Of a stretch of 64,000 nt of DNA, positions 11,391-21,116 are shown one piece after another. A model generated the notes under the pieces. It did not search any database. It was not told where the DNA came from and saw only the letters and a program-made list of their open reading frames with translations. Where the stretch lies: contig OY856186.1 of assembly GCA_963693315.1 (NCBI GenBank), forward strand, positions 301,324,174 through 301,388,173. The letters run 5' to 3'. The stretch comes from Diogma glabrata. Its lineage: Eukaryota > Arthropoda > Insecta > Diptera > Cylindrotomidae. Positions within the stretch are counted from its first letter, which is position 1. The number at the start of each line of letters is the position of its first letter. Made by a program: the position numbers and the translations under genes.

Positions 11391-11720
11391 CCAGCTCGTG
11401 GGAACAACATGACAAAAAATTCAATTATTTTATTTAATATTGTTTTCATCAGTTCTGTTCTTATTTCTTACAAATTATCATGAAATATTGGCACGCTTCG
11501 CCGCATGGCATCAGTTTTTATTGATTTCCAATTTGTTTTTATTTTTGATCAATTGGTGTGACAATTCCATTAACTCTAGTTCCTGCTATTGACATACGAG
11601 TTAATGTGATATTTTACATAACGCTGACAATATCAGTGAGATATCACTATAGCCAAGTGTAGTGGGCAAGATTTACTTAATCAGATGTACTTCCATTATC
11701 AGTCCTCTTCATCTATAGTA
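11391..11720. repeat. Decayed, rearranged pieces of a LINE 5' leader
   Basis: 11575-11720 aligns with 49850-49990, upstream of the larger LINE (shared TATTGACATA.GAGTTA, GAGATATCAC, TAGCCAAG, ACTTCCA). 11460-11500 aligns with about 50190-50235 (shared TTATCATGAAATATTGGCA). Their order is reversed relative to the 50-kb copy, so this is either a rearranged copy or two separate remnants. No coding frame. Confidence 0.55.
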
Positions 11721-12592
11721 ATATACTATACCTATACCTATAGTAATAGTACTACAGGTACTATAGCGTATCTTAAAATTGTAGTTACACATTTTCAGAT
11801 ACCTTTAACCTATTTTATGTGCAACGTACTTATTATTTCTCATAAGTACACTTGACTCGGGAAACCAGTATTGATTTCATGTTATACTTTTTCACCTAAT
11901 TATGAACAAAATTAAAAAGAATTGTTTATTTACTGGTTTTGTATAAGAAAATTTATATGCTGACGAATTTTCTTTTGGCTCGTAGCATGAACATTTTTTA
12001 ATTAGTTTTTTTTTTTAACAGGAAATCAGTTGGTGGTTGGTAATTGAGTCGACCAGTTGATAGGTAGTGGAAAGAGTTGAAGTGGTGTACTAAAGATTTT
12101 AAATCTAAAATTCAAAACATCTAAATTTGTGTTATATTACAGATGTTTTTGTGAAATAATTTAAAGTTTTGTGGAGTTGGCGTTTGAGAGTTAAGGCAAG
12201 TAACTTTATGGAATGGTTAAGTCGGGTCAGGTGGAAAATCCGAATTAAGTGATAAAAGTTTTGATATTGTGAAAAAAATAGAACCAAAACAAAAGAGTTA
12301 AAGTTCAGTCAAAGTATTAAGACCTACGAATATAATTTAGGAGAATGTTATAAGAATTACGAGATAGGAGAGGAATATGAGAAAGGAAATAATAAAAAAA
12401 TAAAATTGAAGCTTGTTGGTGTAATTATTTATCTTGGACTAATTATCTTCGTTCTGGACTAAGAGTAGAGTAGTTTTGGATATTGGGACGAGGCGTATGG
12501 TGAAAGTCAACACTGGAAAGGATGGTAATACAGGTAAATTACAAATTTGATTGGTTTTTGCTGTCGATGTGTTTTTTTGTCGGTAAGATCCT
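11721..12592. other. AT-rich flank left of the LTR element
   Basis: No gene seen. A small palindromic cluster of CTATAGTA/TACTATAG words lies at 11705-11770. The last four bases, TCCT (12589-12592), are the left target-site duplicate of the LTR retrotransposon. Confidence 0.6.
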
Positions 12593-14003
12593 TGTAACGT
12601 TTGGTTTTTATAATTGCATTTAATTCAAATAAATAGAAATCAAACAAACAAAACAATAAAACAGAATTTAATAAACAAAAAATAAGAGAAAAAATTAATT
12701 TGTATATAAAAAAAAAAAATATCCATATAAAAAAAAAATATATATATTTAAATGAAACAAAAAAAAAATACTTGAAATTATATTTTGATAAAAATTAAAT
12801 TTAGGAAAATAAGAAAATAAGTTTATATAGCTGCCTTTAGTTTTAATTCATAATCTTAAGACGATCTGCAAAATAGAGACCAATAAATGTTTATGGAAGT
12901 TACTAACCGTTGTTGTGTTCAACCAAAATTTTATGAAATCTCATTTGGTCAACTTAATTCGAGTTCAGAGGAGTAATACAAATTACCGATGGTGTTTTAA
13001 GAAATATATCATATCAAGCGGATAAAGGTGTTAAACAAATTTTATCAGAAGCCGGTGTTGTTACAGCAATGTTAAAAGCAGCCATGAAAATAGAAACGAA
13101 ATCTATTTTATCGGCTTTATGGAATTTAACAAGGAATATTAAGAAGAAGAATATTAAGAAATGTGTCAAGCCGTATTATCGTAAAATATTAAGACAACGT
13201 AAATTGTTTAGAAATTCTACTTCAACAATTAAAATTTAAAAACTCAACCGTTGTAATTAATGCATGTAGATCGTTGCTTAAATTGCTATGCTTAATAAGC
13301 GAATTGCTGAACACCAATTTCGAAAGTTATAATTTCGAAGAATAAAATGCAACCAACATCAAAACAAATCAAAAATATTATTAATTGGGGAAATTTGGGG
13401 AAAATTTTGGTATAAAAGGAATAGGAATTTTGAGATATTTCTCTTTGGTTTTGAACCGGCACAGCAGCAACAACAAATTGGGTGGACACAACAAAAGAAA
13501 AAAATAGCCATCAACGGGAAGGAACAATTTCTGGAATTAGAAGATGGCAGATAATTAGGTAGAATATATAAAAAAATTTATTTATATAATTATAACTTTT
13601 ATTGTTATTTATTTTTTTTAATTTTTGGTTAATGTTAACTTCCATTTTTTTGTAAAGCTTAAAGTCAATTAAATATTATATTGAATTTTTGAATTAATTT
13701 TGTTTTGCTAAATTCTTGTGTTCGTTTTGTGGTGTTGTGTTTGTGCTGTTTAGGAAAAAAAAATATATCAAGTGAAAAGTTTTTTTAAAAAAAAAAATAA
13801 ATGGAAAATAAATTGAATTTTGTTTTTTTTTATTAATTATTTGTTGTGTTCGTATTGTGTTTGTGCTGTTAAAAAAAAAAAAATATATCAAGTGAAAAGT
13901 TTTTTTTTCGGAAAATGAAATTGAGTCTTGTACATGTGGTACGGATGGTAAAGGCCCGTCTCACCACCTAAAAAAATAGCGTAGCGCACTAAAGGACGTT
14001 ACA
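12593..14003 (+). repeat. 5' LTR
   Basis: It begins TGTAACG and ends CGTTACA, a 7-bp terminal inverted repeat, and should hold the promoter, cap site and poly(A) signal. It is rich in A and T runs. Two imperfect internal repeats carry ATATATCAAGTGAAAAGTTT at about 13763 and 13883. Short minus-strand frames inside are chance. Confidence 0.95.
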
Positions 14004-15035
14004 TTTGGCATCCCTTGTGGGGAGACGTCAACCAGAAACAACAACATCTTTACTGGAAGTGCCACTTGCATGAGTTTCAATTTTAGTTATGGTGAAAGGT
14101 TTAAAAAATAAAAGAAAAGGAAAAAAAATTAGTGAGTGTCCTAATTGAAATTAAGTGATTAAAATTAATTTATCTTTATTTTGTATCTATGTTAGTCGAT
14201 TTTAAAAAAAAAATTTTAATTTTGTGTTTTGTTTAAGAATAAATAAATAAATTAAGTTGCATGCTTGGTGTTTAGAAGATTTAAAAAAAAAAAACAATTA
14301 ATTCGAAATTTCTAGTTATATTTCATGTATTTTTTTGGCTATGGTGGAAAGTTTAAAATAAAAGAGAAAAAAAAACAGTGATTGTCCTAGTTTAGTTTAA
14401 GTGATGTTATTTTCGTCTTGGTTATTGTATTTGTGGTTTTTGTAATTCGATAAACATATATAATAATTTATTTTTGTGGTGATTTAAATTAGTGGTGTTA
14501 AAAGCAAAAGAAAAATAATAAATGTTTGGGCATGTAACGTAAAATAAAAAAAAAAAAAAATAGAAATAGAAGGAAGGAACAGGAATAAAAATAGCCTGTC
14601 AATTTGTGGTTCCTGAAGGTCAGCTGAAAATCGAAAATGACTAAAAATAGCGCATCATAATGGTATGTTGATATAAAAAAAAAAAAAAAAAATAAATTCT
14701 AATTTTGATAAATAACTATTGACTATATATATATTAAAATAAATGTTAAAGGTTATTACACAAAAATATAAATTTTGATTCTAATTTGATTTGTTTGATT
14801 TATATCTATTCTACAAAAATATAAATTTTGGTTGGTTGATTTTATATTATTTCACTATTGCATTTATGGTAATTGTTTAACTTTTGAAAATTTTAATTTT
14901 TTATTTTAATTTAATTATTTTTTTTTATTAAAAATTTTACGTTTTTTTTTTGCTTTGTCTCGCAAGTTTGTAATAATTTTTTTGGTATTTTGTTGGAGAT
15001 GTAAACTTTGCTTTTTTGTGTTGATATAAACTTTA
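14004..15035 (+). other. LTR element leader with candidate primer-binding site
   Basis: Two bases after the LTR, TGGCATCCCTTGTGGGGA (14006-14023) begins with TGG, as a primer-binding site for a tRNA ending CCA should. I cannot name the matching tRNA. The rest of the roughly 1-kb leader is A/T-rich with long A runs and no long frame. It should contain the dimerisation and packaging region, but nothing specific can be shown. Confidence 0.55.
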
Positions 15036-16832
15036 ATGGGACATACGGTGCTTGATTTTGACCCAATTCATTTGGAACCAGATGAACTTAAGTACGAGTT
15101 ACATATTCGGAACATCATAGGATTATCGTCTAATAGGGAGGAAACTAAAGCCATCAGGGTGGCATTAGGAAAGGAAATAAGAGGAGAGCAAAAAACTCCT
15201 GTGACCACGTCGTTAAGTGCTGTGGACGAAATTTGTAGTTCAAAACTAGCCTTAAAAAATCTTAAAGAAAGTTATACCAAAGCAGTTCAACTAAAAAACT
15301 GGGATCGTCTTCAACAACTAAAATCTAGATTAGCTGCGTGGATTAACCGGCTAAATAGAATAGACTTTGAAAAATTTTGTGATACGGATAACATTTTATT
15401 TAAATTTGAAGAATTATACTTAACTATTTCCAATATGAGTTTACGGGATTTGGAAAGTAGTAACCAGCCAAGACAAAACCAAAATAATTTGACAAACGAG
15501 TCAAATCTTCATTCAGCTCCGTCCACTTCACGTGATAGTTCTCAGTCTACTGGAAACGGAGAAACTCTTCCAAAAACTCCAATGGGTCGTGGTAGAGGCA
15601 TGAGTAGATTAACAGTGCAGGACAATTTTCAAAACAATTCGCAACATTTATCAGGACCTAGCGTTTTATACAAACCTTACGTAGAAGACTGTGATATTCA
15701 AAAGTCGACGAAAAACCTTAATATTGACCAAGAAATGAGAAATCGCCCTGTTAACTTGCATAGGTGGAAAGTGGTTTTTAGTGGAGACGGACAGGGTCCT
15801 TCTCTAAATGAATTTTTGTCCAGGGTCAGGATTTACGCAAGAGGTGAATGCGTCACTTCAGAGCAATTGCTTGTAAATGCACATTATTTGTTCACAGGTA
15901 AAGCTGAAAAATGGTATTGGGGCAATATAAACGATTTTCGAGATTGGGACAGTCTAGTAGAAGGGGCAAAACGAGAGTTTCTCCCCAGAAACTATAATTT
16001 TTTTTTAAGGGAAGAGATGAACAACAGAGTTCAAGGTAAAGATGAACCATTCTCAAATTTCATAGCCGATATGAAAACACTTTTCCAGAGAGTCGAACCA
16101 ACGTTAGATGAAACGTTTAAAATGTATGTAGTTCGGAAAAATATGCTACCTGAGCGTACTCAATTGGCAACAACCACTGTAGAAACACTCGATCAATTAG
16201 TAGATCTCTGGCGACGCTTAGATGAAGCTAAATTATTGGTGAGAAGGAGACTAAACGCAAATCAGTTTTCGAATGAAGTTTTTGTTGAGCCTTCTTGTTT
16301 TCCCAAACATAGCTCTAAGGGAGATGACTTAAGATTCAATGTAGATAACTTGGGGCAGCGTAAATTTGGCAATAAGGATGTAAATGATAGAGGAAAAGAT
16401 CAGCGTAGAGGACTATTTAGTGTAGACCAACAAAGAAATATGAACAGTACCAACTATGATGAACCCAGTCAAAGAAGAAATTACGGAGATACAAAAATCA
16501 AAAACAGACAATTTTCTAGACATAGAGAGCCAAATCGTCAAACAAATAGAAATAACACTTATTCTTCGGATCCAATGTCATGTTGGAATTGTGATATACC
16601 AGGTCATACTTTTAAAAATTGTCGCAGACCACAAATAAAAGTATTTTGTTATTATTGCGGTACAAGTGGTTTTACCACAAAGTCATGTCAAAATCACAGG
16701 AATTTTAAGGTTGAAACAAAACCATTGCAAAGTAGAGAACCAGTTTCAGTGACGGTACCACAACAAGGATTGAACCAGTCGGGAAACGGGAATGGAGAAG
16801 GAGAAGTTTCAGAAACCGCTCCTCTTTCGTAG
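15036..16832 (+). CDS. gag: Gag polyprotein of the Ty3/gypsy element (598 aa)
   Basis: Gag forms the cytoplasmic particle that encloses the element RNA. The ATG at 15036 follows a long leader and gives a 598-residue frame. The N-terminal third is Lys/Asn/Ser-rich. A central capsid-like retrotransposon-gag domain spans about residues 240-420, with GKAEKWYWG and the REFLPRNYNFFLREEM segment. Two zinc knuckles follow: C-X2-C-X4-H-X4-C at residues 516-529 and a variant at 538-551 in which Phe replaces the zinc-binding His. The second-knuckle substitution is visible in the sequence; RNA binding is inferred from the family. The last 97 bases overlap the pol frame. Confidence 0.93.
   Translation: MGHTVLDFDPIHLEPDELKYELHIRNIIGLSSNREETKAIRVALGKEIRGEQKTPVTTSLSAVDEICSSKLALKNLKESYTKAVQLKNWDRLQQLKSRLAAWINRLNRIDFEKFCDTDNILFKFEELYLTISNMSLRDLESSNQPRQNQNNLTNESNLHSAPSTSRDSSQSTGNGETLPKTPMGRGRGMSRLTVQDNFQNNSQHLSGPSVLYKPYVEDCDIQKSTKNLNIDQEMRNRPVNLHRWKVVFSGDGQGPSLNEFLSRVRIYARGECVTSEQLLVNAHYLFTGKAEKWYWGNINDFRDWDSLVEGAKREFLPRNYNFFLREEMNNRVQGKDEPFSNFIADMKTLFQRVEPTLDETFKMYVVRKNMLPERTQLATTTVETLDQLVDLWRRLDEAKLLVRRRLNANQFSNEVFVEPSCFPKHSSKGDDLRFNVDNLGQRKFGNKDVNDRGKDQRRGLFSVDQQRNMNSTNYDEPSQRRNYGDTKIKNRQFSRHREPNRQTNRNNTYSSDPMSCWNCDIPGHTFKNCRRPQIKVFCYYCGTSGFTTKSCQNHRNFKVETKPLQSREPVSVTVPQQGLNQSGNGNGEGEVSETAPLS
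16781..16787 (+). promoter_or_regulatory. Candidate -1 ribosomal frameshift slippery site GGGAAAC
   Basis: Within the gag/pol overlap (16736-16832) the heptamer reads G GGA AAC in the gag frame, exactly the X XXY YYZ arrangement needed for simultaneous -1 slippage. Pol lies in the -1 frame and its next codon starts at 16787. A purine-rich stretch facing a CTCCTCTTTC block follows within about 40 bases and could pair weakly. I did not identify a strong stem or pseudoknot. Confidence 0.75.
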
Positions 16833-19800
16833 ATTCACAGGTTTCAAATTTTAATAATAGTTTTGAGGGTGAGTCATATAAAGAAATAAACATTTTACCA
16901 GAAATCATAAATTTAAATAGAGATACGCGACCATACCTTAAGGTTGAGATCCTTGGTCACAAACTTAAGGGATTGTTGGACTCTGGTGCCAGTTGCACTG
17001 TTTTAGGTAAAGGTAGCCTCGAATTAATCTCGCGATTAAAATTGAATCGGCAAACAGACGACTGTGCGATTAAAACTGCAGATGGTACCGTACACAAAGC
17101 TGTCTACAAAGTTTTAATACCTTTTAAGGTAGTTGATAAAGTTGCATTAGTTTCCACTTTGGTGATACCATCAATCACCAAAGAGTTAGTACTCGGTATG
17201 GATTTCTGGAACACCTTTGGTATACGTCCACAATTTTGTAAGTCTAGTTATACTTGCGATGCGATCGACACAGTAACGGATAGAATCAGGCTAACAAATG
17301 CAGAAGTTAGATATTTAGAGAAGACGATTGCAAGGTTTGATGCGACGAAGGAGGGTTTCCTCGGTTGTGCAAATTTCATAAAACATGAAATCGAGACAGA
17401 CCCAAACTGCAAACCAATTGTTAGACGACCTTATCCATTGTCACCATATGTTCAGAAGGAGGTTGATGCAGAATTGGATAGGATGTTGAAACTTGGGGTG
17501 ATCGAAGAAGCTGAAAGCGAATGGGCTAATCCATTAGTTGTAGTAAGAAAATCTAGTGGTAAGGTGAGACTCTGCTTGGATGCAAGAGGGCTAAATGGAG
17601 TGACGGTAAAAGATGCGTACCCACTTCCAAATATTGGCAGAATATTAGGACAACTAAGAGCAACCAAATATCTTTCATCTATAGATCTTTCAGACGCATT
17701 TTGGCAAGTAGAACTAAAAGAAGAGTCACGGCATAAGACAGCGTTTAATGTGGCTGGCAGAGGTCATTTTCATTTTAAACGGTTACCATTTGGCCTTTGT
17801 AACAGCGCACAGACCTTGTGTAAGGCGTTAGATCAATGCATAGGAAATGATTTAGAGCCAAACGTTTTTGTTTATATAGACGACATCATTATAACGACAG
17901 ATACATTTGAACATCATATACAATTACTGGAGATTATTGCAGATAGATTAAGGAAAGGTGGTTTTTCTATCAGTTCGGAGAAATCCAAATTTTGTGCTAA
18001 GCAGTTAAATTATCTCGGATTTATTTTAGATGAAGATGGATTACGTATGGATCCCGAAAAGATAAACCCTATTTTAGATATTTCTTCGCCAAAAACCATA
18101 AAAGATTTACGACGCATAATTGGAATGGCAAATTGGTACAGACGGTTTATTAAAAATTTTGCAGAACTAGTTGCTCCGATGACCGATTTGTTGAAGACAA
18201 AATCTAAAAAAAAGTTCGAATGGTCCACGGAAGCGAATAATGCTTTTATAACATTGAAGACTGCACTGGTAAGTTCACCAATCTTAGTTAGCCCAAATTT
18301 TACTAAATTGTTTACGATACAAACTGATGCTTCTGACGTTGGTATTGGAGCCGTTTTAACTCAAGGTGAGGGTGAGGAAGAAAAACGAATAGCATACATG
18401 TCCTCCAAACTAGCATCAGCTCAAAGAAAATACTCAACAACAGAAAGGGAGTGTTTAGCAGTTATAGAGGCGATTAAAAAATTCAGGAACTACATTGAAG
18501 GTGTTCGTTTTAGGGTTATAACGGACCATTCTTCCTTAACGTGGTTGCGGAATATAAAAGACCCAAGTTCACGTTTGTCGCGCTGGGCATTAAAACTTCA
18601 GGAATTCGATTTTGAGCTTCTACATAGAAAAGGAAAGTTGAACGTAGTAGCAGATGCACTTTCGCGATCTGTTGATTTAATTGAATTTAGCAGTAGTCCA
18701 GAAGATTATGATGATGAGTACATTGCATTACGAGAGAAGATAGTTGAGAGTCCAAAGAAGTTTCCGGCGTTTGTGGTAAAAGACCAGATGATCCTAAAGT
18801 ATCGCATGGATAAATATAATAGAGCAAATTCTTGGAAAGTTTTGATACCGGTAAGGCTCCGAGATAAAATTTTAAAAAGGTTTCATGATGATCCAATGGG
18901 AGCTCATTTAGGTGTAAGAAAGACCCTGCGGAAAATACAAAATGAATATTACTGGCCCAATATGGAAAGAGACATTCGTCATTATATACGAACTTGCGAA
19001 CAATGCCAAGTAAACAAACATACAAATGTGCGGAATAAAGTACCAATGGGTATTCAAAAGGAAACCGAAGGACCATGGGATGTAGTGGCAATTGATTATT
19101 TGGGACCATTTCCCCGTTCAAAGAATGGAAATAAATATATTTTAGTAGTTGTTGACATATTTTCAAAGTTTTGTTTGCTAAAGCCAATGCGGAGGGCTGA
19201 TAGCAGGTCGGTCATAAAGTATTTAGAGGACGATTTGTTTTTGTTATTTGGAGTACCATCCCGGATAATTGCAGATAATGGTTCGCAGTTTACGTCGAAA
19301 GAATTTCAAAATTTTCTTAAATCCTATCAGGTGAATCCACAATTTAATGCAGTTTACCATCCCCAACATAATCCAGCTGAAAGAATTAATCGGGTAGTTT
19401 TGTCTAGTATTAGGGCATATATAGATGAAGATCAACGTATTTGGGACCATTATGTCTCAAAGATTGCTTGTGCAATTAGGAGTTCAGAGCATTCCTCTAT
19501 AGGTTTTTCTCCATATTACGTAAATTTTGGTAAACAGATGAAACTCGAAGGTGGTCGCGGCTTTACCAACGTTTCCACTAAAGAAGATGTGAAGGATAAA
19601 GGAAAAATAATGAGTTCTATCTTCGATGTTGTGAGGAAAAATCTTAAAAAGGCATATACAAAATATTCATCACAATATAATATCAGGACGAAACCGATAA
19701 TATGCGACCCTGGAGAGGTAGTGTTGAGAAGGGCTTTTCGACAGTCATGTGCACCTGATAATTTTAATGCCAAACTTGCACCCCAATACGAAAAATGTCG

Positions 19801-19915
19801 CGTCCGCGAAAAGCTCGGTAGTTACACTTACCTGTTAGAACAATTAAACGGTAAAGTCATAGGTCGATTTCATGCAAACGACATACGAAAATATTGTGAA
19901 AGGAGTCCGAGTTGA
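16787..19915 (+). CDS. pol: Pol polyprotein: protease, reverse transcriptase, RNase H, integrase
   Basis: The frame is open from 16736 (after a TAG at 16733) and is expected to be translated from 16787 after a -1 shift from gag. In order: aspartic protease LLDSGAS (16973 on) with flap LVLGMDFW; RT with RLPFGLCNS and active-site YIDD at 17873-17884; RNase H with QTDAS near 18325 and a C-terminal VVADALSR; and integrase. The integrase has an N-terminal His2Cys2 finger ending CEQCQ, catalytic Asp at 19094-19096 and 19274-19276, and Glu at 19379-19381. The Asp-Glu gap is 34 residues, one fewer than the usual 35, because the HPQ loop is shorter (HPQHNPAE). No chromodomain is evident. There are no stops or frameshifts over about 1042 codons, so the product looks functional. 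Confidence 0.95.
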   Translation, partial: REWRRRSFRNRSSFVDSQVSNFNNSFEGESYKEINILPEIINLNRDTRPYLKVEILGHKLKGLLDSGASCTVLGKGSLELISRLKLNRQTDDCAIKTADGTVHKAVYKVLIPFKVVDKVALVSTLVIPSITKELVLGMDFWNTFGIRPQFCKSSYTCDAIDTVTDRIRLTNAEVRYLEKTIARFDATKEGFLGCANFIKHEIETDPNCKPIVRRPYPLSPYVQKEVDAELDRMLKLGVIEEAESEWANPLVVVRKSSGKVRLCLDARGLNGVTVKDAYPLPNIGRILGQLRATKYLSSIDLSDAFWQVELKEESRHKTAFNVAGRGHFHFKRLPFGLCNSAQTLCKALDQCIGNDLEPNVFVYIDDIIITTDTFEHHIQLLEIIADRLRKGGFSISSEKSKFCAKQLNYLGFILDEDGLRMDPEKINPILDISSPKTIKDLRRIIGMANWYRRFIKNFAELVAPMTDLLKTKSKKKFEWSTEANNAFITLKTALVSSPILVSPNFTKLFTIQTDASDVGIGAVLTQGEGEEEKRIAYMSSKLASAQRKYSTTERECLAVIEAIKKFRNYIEGVRFRVITDHSSLTWLRNIKDPSSRLSRWALKLQEFDFELLHRKGKLNVVADALSRSVDLIEFSSSPEDYDDEYIALREKIVESPKKFPAFVVKDQMILKYRMDKYNRANSWKVLIPVRLRDKILKRFHDDPMGAHLGVRKTLRKIQNEYYWPNMERDIRHYIRTCEQCQVNKHTNVRNKVPMGIQKETEGPWDVVAIDYLGPFPRSKNGNKYILVVVDIFSKFCLLKPMRRADSRSVIKYLEDDLFLLFGVPSRIIADNGSQFTSKEFQNFLKSYQVNPQFNAVYHPQHNPAERINRVVLSSIRAYIDEDQRIWDHYVSKIACAIRSSEHSSIGFSPYYVNFGKQMKLEGGRGFTNVSTKEDVKDKGKIMSSIFDVVRKNLKKAYTKYSSQYNIRTKPIICDPGEVVLRRAFRQSCAPDNFNAKLAPQYEKCRVREKLGSYTYLLEQLNGKVIGRFHANDIRKYCERSPS

Positions 19916-21116
19916 TCATTACTCAAGAATTAATCAATATAGTAATAGTATGTTGGACATAAAAAATTAGATGATCGTTACACTGTATATTTTCTCTTGC
20001 TTTAAATTTTGTTTAATAGTTAAGGTTTATGTGGGTTTTGTAAGTTTCGGTTTAATTCTAGTTAGGATTTATGTCAGTTCTTTTCAGTATAAACGTATAT
20101 GTTTCGTATTCGATTAGCTTAATTATAGGTAGTATATATTATTGGTAATGCTTAGAGGTAAATCATAATCAAGAATTGAGGAAATCTGATGTTTAGTTCC
20201 ATAAATTATTAACTGGGAAATTTGTACGTAGAGCTAAAATATAAATAGAGTTATATATATGTTCAGAATGATTTTTGTAGTTTCGATACACACTGGTGTG
20301 TAAGGCAGAATTGTAAGCCCTTAACACTACCATAGTAGATATCGAGGCCAAGTAATTGTGCCGTGCTTAAACGTGTTTTTGTTGTTTAATAATCGGTTTT
20401 TGGCACTCATCAGATTGAAGGTGAAGTTGTAAGACCTTGCATTAAAATACGTATCGTGATGCGGATACAGGTACATGTTTGTTTTGTGTAAAAAACTAAG
20501 CTATTGTTTAGGTGTTTTGTTAGTATAAAGGTTTTAAGTTATACGATTCGGTTATTGCAGTATGTTGTTAACTTTTGCTATAAAGCTTTAGAAAACATAT
20601 GCTAATACGTCCGAAATTGATGAAATGTTGCTGTGGTTAAGGCATACAGTTCATCAAATTTGAGAATATTGGTACTAGGTTTTTGATTAAATTATAGAGC
20701 TTGTGGATGAGGCAGAAATTTAAATTTTATAAGTCCTTGCCACATATAAAAAGTCGCCGTGTTAAAGACTGTCTTGTTGTGTTGGTGTAACTAATTTATT
20801 TTTGTATGCTTAACAATTTTGTTTTTGTAATAGAATAAGCCTAATTTTGTTTTGTCATAGTTGTTGTTCTGTAGGCGTTAACCTTGGTTTCGATATAGGT
20901 TAGCTTATAGGTTAAATATAATATAGGTCAGCTCAAATAGAAAATTAATCTATTGGTTTATTGGTGTTTTTAAGATATGGAAAAAAATGTGGATGTATGA
21001 TGGTTATGGAATTACTAATTTGTTGTGGTTTGGGGAACGAAAGGCATTAACCTTTCGAGAGAATTTTGAAAAGTTCATGTTTTCAAAATTCTCTCGAAAA
21101 ATTATCAGTGGTCTAG
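19916..21116 (+). other. 3' non-coding region of the LTR element
   Basis: About 1.2 kb between the pol stop and the 3' LTR has no env-like or other long frame. A strong hairpin lies close to the LTR (listed separately). The expected polypurine tract immediately before TGTAACG is absent: the last 17 bases read ATTATCAGTGGTCTAG-like sequence. The best purine run is GGGGAACGAAAGG at about 21034-21046. Confidence 0.7.
21053..21099 (+). other. 20-bp perfect hairpin just upstream of the 3' LTR
   Basis: Arms 21053-21072 and 21080-21099 are exact inverted complements (TTTCGAGAG...) with a 7-base loop, GTTCATG. The base of the stem is 17 bases from the 3' LTR. One arm is purine-rich, so the structure may be involved in plus-strand priming or RNA 3' processing; that is inference. 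Confidence 0.85.

Noticed and set aside
13292..13891. 65-codon minus-strand frames present in each LTR copy
   Set aside because: Low-complexity Phe/Asn/Lys-rich translations inside LTR sequence; repeated only because the LTR is repeated.
19916..21052. An env gene after pol, which would make the element retrovirus-like
   Set aside because: No frame of useful length, no signal peptide and no membrane segment in the 1.1 kb.
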